Part shown: in pieces, positions 12,566 through 19,125 of the stretch
Numbering within the stretch: position 1 is the stretch's first letter
How the letters are laid out: each line of letters opens with the position of its first letter
From: UBA6022 sp035704495
GTDB taxonomy: Bacteria > Patescibacteriota > Saccharimonadia > Saccharimonadales > Saccharimonadaceae
Reading direction: 5' to 3'
Assembly (NCBI GenBank): GCA_035704495.1
Contig: DASSWW010000043.1
Location: forward strand, 1 to 19,585
Length of the DNA: 19,585 nt
Made by a program: the position numbers and the translations under genes
The notes under the pieces: model-generated
The model's database searches: none
What the model was told of the DNA's origin: nothing
What the model saw: only the letters and a program-made list of their open reading frames with translations

Positions 12566-13174
12566 ATGAACCCAAATCATAACAACAATAATCAGTATCC
12601 CATCGATTATTTAAACCAGATTGCCCCGCAGCAAAAAAGGCCCGGTGCCTCTAATAAACTGCTCGTGGTGGTAGCTGTTGTCGGAGTGATTATGGCATTT
12701 GTCGTTGGGTTGATGATGGCCCTTGGGGGATCGGGACCAAAAGAAGACATGCAGCGACTCGCCGCTCGCATGCAAAGCCTGCAAACCATATCCGAAGAAT
12801 CACAAGAAAACATAAAAAGCAGTGCTCTGCGCGGCATTAACAGCAATCTCAACATTTTTTTGAGCAGTGCCCACCATGGTATTGCCGAACCGCTCAGCAA
12901 TAACGGCCTTGATATAGCAAAAATTGATAAAACAATCGCCGCCGAAGAAAATGGTGCCGAGCTAAAGGCAACACTAGAAGACGCCCGCTTAAATGCTGTG
13001 TATGACAATACATACGCGCGTGAAATGAGCTTTCAGTTAGCAACCATTACTGCCCTGATGGAACAAATCTATGAAACGACCGACAGTGCGTCGATGCAAG
13101 AGTTCCTTGTTCATACCGACGAAAACCTGCAGCCAATTAAAAAGCAACTCGACGAATTTAACAGTACCGATTAA
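12566..13174 (+). CDS. Single-pass membrane protein with helical domain, function unknown
   Basis: This 202-residue protein starts with an Asn-rich tail (MNPNHNNNNQ), then a Pro/Lys segment, one membrane helix at about residues 31-54, and a domain of about 145 residues that looks almost entirely alpha-helical (LAARMQSLQTISEESQ, further Leu/Ala/Glu-rich helices). The domain may form a coiled coil or helical bundle. I do not recognise the family. It is divergent from dnaG across 140 bp and ends 6 bp from the convergent mmcQ-like gene, so no terminator fits between them. A short-leader promoter precedes it. Confidence 0.75.
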   Translation: MNPNHNNNNQYPIDYLNQIAPQQKRPGASNKLLVVVAVVGVIMAFVVGLMMALGGSGPKEDMQRLAARMQSLQTISEESQENIKSSALRGINSNLNIFLSSAHHGIAEPLSNNGLDIAKIDKTIAAEENGAELKATLEDARLNAVYDNTYAREMSFQLATITALMEQIYETTDSASMQEFLVHTDENLQPIKKQLDEFNSTD

Positions 13175-13180
13175 ATCGTT

Positions 13181-13519
13181 TTATGCCGCAGTTACCAGTT
13201 GGTAGCTAAGATTAATAAAGCCTTTTAATTCGTCATCGTCAACCTGGCCAGTACAGATAATCGTATTCCAGTGCTTTTTATTCAAATGATACCCCGGAAC
13301 GACCGTTTCGTACTGTTCACGCAGCACTTCGGCCAACTGCGGGTCACATTTTAAACTGATGCGGAGTGGCTTGCTGTTATCCTGAATAATTGCAAAAAAC
13401 TTACCTTCACCAGCCGCCTTGTCGCCCACTTTATAGACCGACGTTTCTTCACCAAAAGGAAAATCTAACCACGTATTGGGGAAACTCAATAAATATGCGT
13501 CAAGCTCGGCTCGTGTCAT
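13181..13519 (-). CDS. MmcQ/YjbR family protein
   Basis: This 112-residue protein matches the MmcQ/YjbR family, a small CyaY-like alpha/beta fold often described as DNA-binding, with unclear biological role. Visible hallmarks are the FPFGEETSVYKVGDK segment near residue 20, a KFFAII strand, LRISLKCDP, the PGYHLNKKHWNTI block and the final LINLSY-like helix (here FINLSYQLV). The ATG overlaps the orn TGA by 4 bp (ATGA), and AAGGTC (13525-13530) lies 5 nt upstream. It is therefore translated from the orn message by coupling or by its own Shine-Dalgarno. Its functional link to orn is unknown. Confidence 0.88.
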   Translation of the reverse strand: MTRAELDAYLLSFPNTWLDFPFGEETSVYKVGDKAAGEGKFFAIIQDNSKPLRISLKCDPQLAEVLREQYETVVPGYHLNKKHWNTIICTGQVDDDELKGFINLSYQLVTAA

Positions 13520-14046
13520 GATTTGACCTTGTCTAAATAGTACTGCAACTCCATAATACTACCGCGAATATCGCCTAGCGCGCGGTGCTCTTCGGGTTTG
13601 GTAAACCGTTTTTTATATTTTGCTTCAAACACGACTTTCCATGAACTAACATCCAGCATACGGTAGTGTAGCCGTACATCAAGTTGTGGCCAGTATTTGC
13701 GAATAAATCGGCGGTCTTGGTGAATAGAATTTCCCGCTAAAATAATTTTATCCTCGCCCGGAAAATGTGTATCCAGAAATGCTAACAGCAAAGCTTCGGC
13801 TGCTGTTTCACTCACTTCACTCGCCTTGACACGTTCGGTTAATCCGCTGGCACCATGTTGTGTTGTACACCACTCATCCATCGCGTCGAGTACTTTTGGT
13901 GGTTGATGAATAATCGTCTCCATCGATGCATGTTCTATAAAATCCCAATCAGTCGCAATCGCAGCAACCTCAATAATACGGTCATGCGCTGGGTCTAACC
14001 CAGTCATTTCCAAGTCCACCCATAATAATTTCGCTTTTTTCGTCAT
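13516..14046 (-). CDS. orn: Oligoribonuclease
   Basis: This 176-residue DEDDh exonuclease completes RNA decay by hydrolysing 2-5 nt oligoribonucleotides, including pGpG, to mononucleotides. The catalytic residues are visible: Asp11 and Glu13 in WVDLEMTGLDP, Asp111 in GNSIHQD, His154 and Asp159 in HRALGDIRGSI. Length and motif spacing match the family. The ATG has no Shine-Dalgarno; a TACAAT box that overlaps the msrB stop lies 6 nt upstream, predicting a leaderless mRNA. mmcQ follows with a 4-bp overlap. Orn is found mostly in Proteobacteria and Actinobacteria. Confidence 0.95.
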   Translation of the reverse strand: MTKKAKLLWVDLEMTGLDPAHDRIIEVAAIATDWDFIEHASMETIIHQPPKVLDAMDEWCTTQHGASGLTERVKASEVSETAAEALLLAFLDTHFPGEDKIILAGNSIHQDRRFIRKYWPQLDVRLHYRMLDVSSWKVVFEAKYKKRFTKPEEHRALGDIRGSIMELQYYLDKVKS

Positions 14047-14050
14047 AGTT

Positions 14051-14461
14051 CTATTGTACTACGGGTTGGTCCGGTTCAAACTGTAAGCTTAATGAATTAA
14101 TGCAGTAGCGCTGGTCGGTTGGCACACCCAGGCCTTCGCCTTCAAATACATGGCCCAAATGACCGCCGCAGGTCACACATGTCACTTCGGTACGCGCCAT
14201 GCCTAAACTATCGTCTTGATGTAATACAACCGTTCCCGGAATCGCGTCATAAAAACTTGGCCAGCCACAATGAGCGTCAAACTTTGTATCACTCGCAAAT
14301 AGTTTTGTGCCACAAGCCGCACAGCTGTATGTACCACTATCGAACGTGTTATCGTATTCACCGCTAAATGGCAGTTCTGTCCCTTTTTCGCGCAGCACAT
14401 GATACTGCTCGGGCGTCAGCTCGTCTTCCCATTCACTCTCGGTTTTATTAACATTATGCAT
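14051..14461 (-). CDS. msrB: Peptide methionine-R-sulfoxide reductase
   Basis: This 136-residue protein reduces methionine-R-sulfoxide in oxidised proteins. It has a structural zinc site (Cys47/Cys50 and Cys95/Cys98), the HCGWPSF block (Cys65, likely resolving cysteine), GGHLGHVF, and the catalytic Cys120 in RYCINS. This is a standalone MsrB with no fused MsrA. No signal peptide is present, so it acts in the cytoplasm. The start lacks a Shine-Dalgarno; TAGAGT (6 nt) or TATAGA (8 nt) precedes the ATG. It stands between mscL and orn on the same strand and appears to be its own unit. Confidence 0.96.
   Translation of the reverse strand: MHNVNKTESEWEDELTPEQYHVLREKGTELPFSGEYDNTFDSGTYSCAACGTKLFASDTKFDAHCGWPSFYDAIPGTVVLHQDDSLGMARTEVTCVTCGGHLGHVFEGEGLGVPTDQRYCINSLSLQFEPDQPVVQ
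14053..14058 (-). promoter_or_regulatory. -10 box of the orn-mmcQ unit (leaderless)
   Basis: TACAAT overlaps the last base of the msrB stop codon and lies 6 nt before the orn ATG. No convincing -35 is seen in the msrB 3' end. Confidence 0.5.
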
Positions 14462-14467
14462 ACTACT

Positions 14468-14475
14468 ACTCTATA
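14468..14475 (-). promoter_or_regulatory. Candidate -10 region of msrB
   Basis: TAGAGT (14468-14473) lies 6 nt and the overlapping TATAGA (14470-14475) lies 8 nt before the msrB ATG. No clear -35 or Shine-Dalgarno is seen. Confidence 0.35.
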
Positions 14476-14487
14476 TATTCCAAGCAA

Positions 14488-14509
14488 AAACGTCTGTAAG
14501 CGTTCTTAC
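14488..14509 (-). terminator. Weak terminator-like hairpin after mscL
   Basis: On the minus strand GTAAG-AACG-CTTAC (14496-14509) overlaps the mscL stop and is followed four bases later by a run of T. The stem is only 5 bp, so termination would be weak. Confidence 0.3.
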
Positions 14510-14907
14510 TGTTTCTTTTTATCCAATCGATCGAGTTTAGCGCCATGAACGACTGCATAGACCACTAATGCAGTGGCGATCAGCGTAATCAATGCTGACA
14601 AAACCGCACCAGTACTTAGTTCAAGTCCACCGCGACCTTGTTCGTTCGCCCGAACGACCACCCAAGTAATCTGGCTTAAATCCACCCCACCAATTAAAAA
14701 GCCGACGATCGGGTTAATCAATCCATCAACAATTTGTTTGACCGCCGCACCGGCTGCCGCACCAATAGCCAAACCGACAGCCAGGCCAACTACCCCTTGT
14801 TCGCGCACAAACGTAAAAAATCCGTCACTGCGCCCTTTTATAATTGCCGCCTGTGTTCGAATAACTTGGGCGCGTGCTTTCTTGTCTGTCGTCTGTTTTT
14901 CTGCCAT
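14506..14907 (-). CDS. mscL: Large-conductance mechanosensitive channel, MscL family
   Basis: This protein of about 133 residues has the MscL layout: an amphipathic N-terminal segment ending FFTFVREQG, a Gly/Ala-rich pore helix (VVGLAVGLAIGAAAGAAVKQ) leading to the conserved GLINPIVG, a short periplasmic loop, a second membrane helix (VLSALITLIATALVVYAVV) and a basic C-terminus. It acts as a tension-gated release valve in osmotic downshock. The 5' end reads TTG-ATG-ATG-GCA; AAAGGAG (14914-14920) lies 6 nt from the ATG at 14907, which I prefer over TTG 14913 and ATG 14910. It follows argS by 12 bp, with its Shine-Dalgarno touching the argS stop, so the two form an operon. The N-terminal tail before the channel is longer than in E. 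coli. Confidence 0.9.
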   Translation of the reverse strand: MAEKQTTDKKARAQVIRTQAAIIKGRSDGFFTFVREQGVVGLAVGLAIGAAAGAAVKQIVDGLINPIVGFLIGGVDLSQITWVVVRANEQGRGGLELSTGAVLSALITLIATALVVYAVVHGAKLDRLDKKKQ

Positions 14908-14919
14908 CATCAACTCCTT

Positions 14920-16602
14920 TTACATTTTTTCCGGTACTTCAATACCTAGCAGGCTGAGTCCGTGACTAAAAATATGACTCACATTTTGTAATAGTTGCAC
15001 CCGAGCTGCTTTTTCCACTGGTGCAGATTCGGCAATCCGAGTCGTTTCATAATAGCGATTAAGTTCGCGGGCGAGTTCGTACAGATACGTCGCAATTTTG
15101 TGCGGCTCTAGGTCACGAGCGGCTAGTCGAACAACAGCTGGATACTCTAGCAACTTCGCAATCACCGCTTTTTCAGACTCGTAGTCGTAACCACTAATAT
15201 CACTATTTTGTGGTACCTGGATATCGTGCAAAATTTTGTTCACCCGCACGCTAGCGTATTGAATGTACGGGCCACTAAATCCGGTTAACGCAAAAATATT
15301 ATCCCAGTCGAACAATATATTGGTTCGCCGGTCGGCGGCAAAGTCACTAAACTTGATTGCCCCTAGTGCAATTTTTTTAATATCAGCGTCAGCTACTTCG
15401 CGCCCCGCAACAATCGCTCTGGCTTTTTGTTCAGCCGTGTTCAGCAGCTCTTCCATCAGCACGACACCTTTGCGACTGCTCATTTTTTCGCGTGTTCCAT
15501 CGTCGTTCACCTGATCAATCGTCCCAAACCACAGGTGAACTAGTTCGGTCTGAATACCAAGTTTCTTCGCCGCGGCAAACAACTGCGAAAAATAAAATTG
15601 CTGTTCACTGCCTACCGCATAAATAACACGATCGGGCTGCCAGGTTTCTTCGCGGTACAGAATGGTTGCCAAATCAGTCGTGGCGTATAGTGCGGCGCCG
15701 TTTGATTTTTGGACAAGTAGCGGCACGTCAAATCCAAATTCATCAAGCGGTACAATAATTGACCCGTCGTCGTTTTTGACCGCAACGCCACCTTCCACCA
15801 GCTTTTGTACCGCCGCCTTGCCTTTTGCGGCAAAAAACGCCTCGCCCAGTTCGTGGTCAGTCGTAATATGAAGTCGATCCATTATTTCATGAATATGCTG
15901 CAAACTAATTTGATTAAAGCGGCGGCTATAGGCGACTGCTTCGGGATCATTTTGTTCCAATTTAATCAGCCAGGTCTGTACTTGATCGGCCAGCACAGTT
16001 TCGCCACGCTCTTTTTCTTCTTTTAAGGCTTTTTTGGTCGCGATATAGACCCGTCCTAATTCATACACACCGTCTTTAGTGAGCTGCTCGTCACTACTAA
16101 ACTGTAAAAATCCAACAACCCACGTACCAAATGGCGCACCGTAATCGCCTAAGTGATTATCGGTAATCACCGTCCACCCCGTCGCTTCCATTAATCGTTT
16201 AACTGCCCAGCCTTGATTGCCAGGGCGCAAGTGGCCAATACTGTAAGGTTTTGCCATATTCGGACTGGGATACTCGACAATAACCGTTTTACCGGCACCG
16301 TCTTGGTTCTCGCCGTAATGTGGTGACCAATTATCTTGCAGATTTTTTGCCAGACTTTTTGCCGTCACGCGCAGATTAATAAACCCTGGGCCGGCAATCG
16401 TCACTTCAGGAAAATCATCATTATCTCGCAGTTTCGCGGCAATCGTTTCGGCAATTTCTCGCGGGTTTTTACCAAGCGGTTTGGCTAGTTGCATCGCAAC
16501 GTTGGTGGCATAATCGCCAAACTGAGCATCGGGCCGCGTTAAAACAACGTGGGTCTCCACGTCAAATACGTCCTTAATCAGCTGCGCCAGTTTTGCTTCC
16601 AT
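14920..16602 (-). CDS. argS: Arginyl-tRNA synthetase
   Basis: This 560-residue class I synthetase charges tRNA-Arg with arginine. An N-terminal additional domain (about 1-85) precedes the Rossmann catalytic core with the HIGH-type motif SIGH (121-124, in YSIGHLRPG). The KMSKS-type motif is KMSSR (373-377). A C-terminal DALR anticodon-binding domain (about 450-560) ends in GLSLLGIEVPEKM, the usual ArgS terminus. The ATG lies 8 nt after a perfect TGT-TATAAT extended -10 with no Shine-Dalgarno. mscL follows 12 bp downstream in the same message. A pilin gene is divergent across 87 bp. Confidence 0.97.
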   Translation of the reverse strand: MEAKLAQLIKDVFDVETHVVLTRPDAQFGDYATNVAMQLAKPLGKNPREIAETIAAKLRDNDDFPEVTIAGPGFINLRVTAKSLAKNLQDNWSPHYGENQDGAGKTVIVEYPSPNMAKPYSIGHLRPGNQGWAVKRLMEATGWTVITDNHLGDYGAPFGTWVVGFLQFSSDEQLTKDGVYELGRVYIATKKALKEEKERGETVLADQVQTWLIKLEQNDPEAVAYSRRFNQISLQHIHEIMDRLHITTDHELGEAFFAAKGKAAVQKLVEGGVAVKNDDGSIIVPLDEFGFDVPLLVQKSNGAALYATTDLATILYREETWQPDRVIYAVGSEQQFYFSQLFAAAKKLGIQTELVHLWFGTIDQVNDDGTREKMSSRKGVVLMEELLNTAEQKARAIVAGREVADADIKKIALGAIKFSDFAADRRTNILFDWDNIFALTGFSGPYIQYASVRVNKILHDIQVPQNSDISGYDYESEKAVIAKLLEYPAVVRLAARDLEPHKIATYLYELARELNRYYETTRIAESAPVEKAARVQLLQNVSHIFSHGLSLLGIEVPEKM

Positions 16603-16610
16603 TACCGTTT

Positions 16611-16619
16611 ATTATAACA
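16611..16619 (-). promoter_or_regulatory. Extended -10 promoter of argS-mscL
   Basis: TGTTATAAT (hexamer 16611-16616) lies 8 nt before the argS ATG. TTGACT occurs further up at 16631-16636, but the 14-bp spacer is short, so the extended -10 probably carries the promoter. Confidence 0.6.
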
Positions 16620-16673
16620 GACTGCCCATCAGTCAAGACCAGTTCTACAACCATTCAGCGCGCCAGTTGGCTA

Positions 16674-16682
16674 TGCTATAAT
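16674..16682 (+). promoter_or_regulatory. Extended -10 promoter of the second pilin gene
   Basis: TGCTATAAT (hexamer 16677-16682) lies 7 nt before the ATG at 16690, with TTCAGC (16654-16659) at 17 bp as a weak -35. No Shine-Dalgarno is present. Confidence 0.65.
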
Positions 16683-16689
16683 CGTACAC

Positions 16690-17196
16690 ATGCAAAGCAA
16701 AAGCGGTTTTACCATTGTTGAGTTGCTAATCGTCATTGTGGTGATTGGCATTTTAGCATCGATTACAATCGTGGCATATACCGGTATTCAGGATCGAGCC
16801 AGGTTTGTGCAACAATCCAGTAACATGGAACAATTAGTGCGTGCCCTGCAACTATATAAAGCTGACGGCGGATCAATGACCGATGGCGTGGCGGGTGCTG
16901 GTAGTGGCAACTGGTACGGTGGTGATGATACCGTCTACGCCGGTACGACCAAATCAATGCGACAAGCGCTTGTCGATAGTAGCTATTTGTCCGACAATTT
17001 CTCAATGCATTTCATGCTTGCCCCGTGCAATAGCAGCCTCGATCAAAGTCGCGTTGTACTGGCCGAATTTGAACCAATTCCAGAAGAAACACCACAAGAA
17101 CAAATTGCCTCAGCTGGCTGTGCAAGTGGTACCTTTACAACCTATACCGACCCCGACCAGCAGTACAAAATGAACTACGCCAAAGTCGTCTACTAA
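16690..17196 (+). CDS. Type IV pilin-like protein (second copy)
   Basis: This 168-residue protein has the same prepilin leader type as the 9075 gene: MQSKSG, cleavage after Gly6, FTIVELL with Glu+5, and a hydrophobic helix to about residue 28. The helix continues amphipathically (RARFVQQSSNMEQLVRALQL). The C-terminal half has two Cys (APCNSS and AGCASG) that may form the usual C-terminal disulphide loop. Like the first pilin it has a Gly-rich stretch (GAGSGNWYGG) followed by an ALVDSSYL-type segment, suggesting paralogues. It is monocistronic with its own promoter and is divergent from argS. Confidence 0.92.
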   Translation: MQSKSGFTIVELLIVIVVIGILASITIVAYTGIQDRARFVQQSSNMEQLVRALQLYKADGGSMTDGVAGAGSGNWYGGDDTVYAGTTKSMRQALVDSSYLSDNFSMHFMLAPCNSSLDQSRVVLAEFEPIPEETPQEQIASAGCASGTFTTYTDPDQQYKMNYAKVVY

Positions 17197-17246
17197 TCTT
17201 TTTTACAATGTGACGTCAATAATTGTTACGCCAATACTGCTCTAAC

Positions 17247-17402
17247 TTAGGCCTCATCGTCATCAGTTGTCGGTGTGTAACTTGTCACCGATGAAACTGA
17301 ACTCACGCCCTTGATATTGTGAAGTAACACACGCAGTACGTCTAAATCGTCACTGTTCGGCGTGTCATTTTGTATATCGTTTTGTATATTTTCTTCAGCC
17401 AT
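17247..17402 (-). CDS. Small 51-residue acidic protein, function unknown
   Basis: This short reading frame occupies most of the 253-bp gap between the second pilin and pyrG. The peptide starts MAEENIQNDIQND, has a central VLRVLLHNIKGVSSVSS segment that could be one helix and a strand, and ends in an acidic tail (TTDDDEA). It begins 47 bp after the pyrG stop on the same strand. No Shine-Dalgarno precedes the ATG; TAGAAA (17411-17416) at 8 nt resembles the leaderless -10 boxes elsewhere, but weakly. The regular amino-acid composition favours a real gene. I do not recognise a family. The remainder of the gap holds only a TGACGTCA palindrome (17211-17218). Confidence 0.5.
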   Translation of the reverse strand: MAEENIQNDIQNDTPNSDDLDVLRVLLHNIKGVSSVSSVTSYTPTTDDDEA

Positions 17403-17449
17403 ATGTTTGTTTTCTATTTATTGTTTATGATTTTATATTAGCATTTTAA

Positions 17450-19054
17450 TTACTTTTTGTCAATAAGCGCTTGTTTGATCAACCCAACGAACAAAGGATG
17501 TGGTCGCGAGGGGCGACTTTTAAATTCGGGATGGGCTTGAGTGGCGACAAAATAGTTATTCGATGACGCTTCTACAAACTCGACCAGCTTGTCATCTGGT
17601 GACGTACCACTAATTGTCAGGCCGCCTTTTTCAATCTGGGGAACAAATTTTTGATTCACTTCATAACGATGCCGATGCCGTTCCATCACCTGCAGGTCAC
17701 CGTACGTACGAGCTATGACAGAATCTTTTTGTAACTTCGCCGGATAATTACCTAGTCGCAGCGTTCCGCCTGTTGATTCTTTGCCGGCTTGGCCTTCCAT
17801 AATATAGACGACATCGTGGGGCGTCTCACGACATTCGGTGCTGTGAGCGTCCGCCAAACCGCCTTTGCGTGCCGCAGCGATAACTGCGACTTGTAATCCT
17901 AAACAAATACCTAAATACGGCACGTTATGATCGAGTGCATAGCGAGCAGCAGCAATTTTACCCTCGATACCACGAAAACCAAAACCACCTGGCACGAGTA
18001 GTGCATCGACGCTTTTAAAATCAGCCGCGTTCGCTGTTTCGGCATTAATCCACTGGATATCCAGCCCGACTTTTTGCTGCCAGGCAGCGGCTTTTAATGC
18101 TTCGAGTACTGATAAATAAGTGTCCTCATTATCCATATATTTAGCCACCAAGCCAACCCGTACCGTTTGTTTTGGTGTACTGTTCTGAGCAGTAATAATT
18201 TTTTTCCACTTGGTCAAATCCGGTTCTGCTGTTAGGCCAGAAAACTTCGTTAACAGCGCATGCAGGCCGCTTTTGGCAATCACCTGCGGAATACGAAAAA
18301 CAGTGTCGACGTTCGGCTGTAGCAACACCGCTTCGCGTGGCACACCACCAAACAAACTAATTTTGTCGGCAATGCTGGCTGGTGCTGGACTGTCCGAGCG
18401 GACAATCACACTATCAGGGACAATACCAAAACCACGCAAATCATTCAGAGCGTTTTGAGCGGGTTTTGACTTAAATTCTTTACTAGTACCAATAAATGGC
18501 ACGTAGACAACATGAACAAATAAACAGTTCTCGCGACCAACTCGCTGGCCTAGTTCGCGAATAGCTTCAATAAAACTCAGGCCTTCGTAGTCACCGACTG
18601 TGCCGCCGATTTCGACGATATGAATATCGCTATCTTTGCCCGCAGACACAATTGCTTTTTGGATTGATCGGGTCAGGTGCGGCACCAATTGCACGGTTTT
18701 GCCACCAAACTTCCCTGCCCGTTCGTCGGCAATCATCTCTGATATCAAACGCCCGGCTAGCGTCGCCGATTTTTGAGTCAGTTCGATATCTAAAAATCGT
18801 TCATAGTGCCCCAAATCCAAATCGGTCTCGGCACCGTCCTTGGTCACAAAACATTCCCCGTGTTCTGCGGGATTCAAAAGGCCCGCATCTACATTAAGAT
18901 ACGGGTCGCACTTCTGAATCGAAACTGTTGCACCTTTGGCTTGTAATACAGCACCAATACTGGCCGCTGTAATTCCTTTGCCTACCCCCGAGAGTACACC
19001 CCCTGTTACAAATATATACTTTTCTGTTTTCCCCATGTTCGTTGTCGTCTCCAT
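17450..19054 (-). CDS. pyrG: CTP synthase
   Basis: This 534-residue enzyme aminates UTP to CTP with ATP and glutamine. The N-terminal synthetase domain starts KYIFVTGGVLSGVGKG. The C-terminal class I glutamine amidotransferase domain has the nucleophile Cys384 in GICLG and a terminal HPEF holding the catalytic His and Glu. Three in-frame ATGs exist (19072, 19054, 19036). The TGT-TACAAT extended -10 (19063-19071) lies 8 nt before 19054 and overlaps the 19072 codon, so I prefer 19054. ATG 19036 would give a more typical short N-terminus and remains possible. There is no Shine-Dalgarno. Confidence 0.96.
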   Translation of the reverse strand: METTTNMGKTEKYIFVTGGVLSGVGKGITAASIGAVLQAKGATVSIQKCDPYLNVDAGLLNPAEHGECFVTKDGAETDLDLGHYERFLDIELTQKSATLAGRLISEMIADERAGKFGGKTVQLVPHLTRSIQKAIVSAGKDSDIHIVEIGGTVGDYEGLSFIEAIRELGQRVGRENCLFVHVVYVPFIGTSKEFKSKPAQNALNDLRGFGIVPDSVIVRSDSPAPASIADKISLFGGVPREAVLLQPNVDTVFRIPQVIAKSGLHALLTKFSGLTAEPDLTKWKKIITAQNSTPKQTVRVGLVAKYMDNEDTYLSVLEALKAAAWQQKVGLDIQWINAETANAADFKSVDALLVPGGFGFRGIEGKIAAARYALDHNVPYLGICLGLQVAVIAAARKGGLADAHSTECRETPHDVVYIMEGQAGKESTGGTLRLGNYPAKLQKDSVIARTYGDLQVMERHRHRYEVNQKFVPQIEKGGLTISGTSPDDKLVEFVEASSNNYFVATQAHPEFKSRPSRPHPLFVGLIKQALIDKK

Positions 19055-19062
19055 GGGGTTAT

Positions 19063-19071
19063 ATTGTAACA
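19063..19071 (-). promoter_or_regulatory. Extended -10 promoter of pyrG
   Basis: TGTTACAAT (hexamer TACAAT, 19063-19068) lies 8 nt upstream of ATG 19054, predicting a leader of 0-2 nt. The -35 position is occupied by a palindrome (19087-19102). Confidence 0.55.
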
Positions 19072-19082
19072 TATTCCCCTTA

Positions 19083-19125
19083 TTCTACGCTATATGTAGC
19101 GTGCTGTGTTGTCTTTTCTACGCTA
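19083..19125. promoter_or_regulatory. Palindrome and direct repeats over the pyrG -35 region
   Basis: ACGCTA-TATG-TAGCGT (19087-19102) is a 6-bp stem with a 4-nt loop at the -35 position of pyrG. TTCTACGCTA occurs at 19083-19092 and again at 19116-19125 over the zwf stop codon, 33 bp apart. The arrangement is compatible with an operator or with competing RNA hairpins in the zwf read-through transcript. Confidence 0.4.

Noticed and set aside
10668..14046. Recoding of TGA to glycine, as in some CPR lineages
   Set aside because: dnaG and orn end at TGA exactly where the family C-termini are expected, and no conserved gene here has an in-frame TGA. The standard code fits.
16631..16636. TTGACT as the -35 of argS
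   Set aside because: The spacer to TATAAT is only 14 bp, too short for a normal sigma-70 promoter; the TGn-extended -10 is sufficient.
17211..17218. TGACGTCA palindrome as an operator
   Set aside because: An 8-bp palindrome just after a gene end, with no promoter beside it and no second site, is expected by chance.
19055..19072. pyrG start at 19072
   Set aside because: That codon overlaps the TG of the extended -10 and would lie upstream of the predicted transcription start; the extra residues match nothing expected in CTP synthase.
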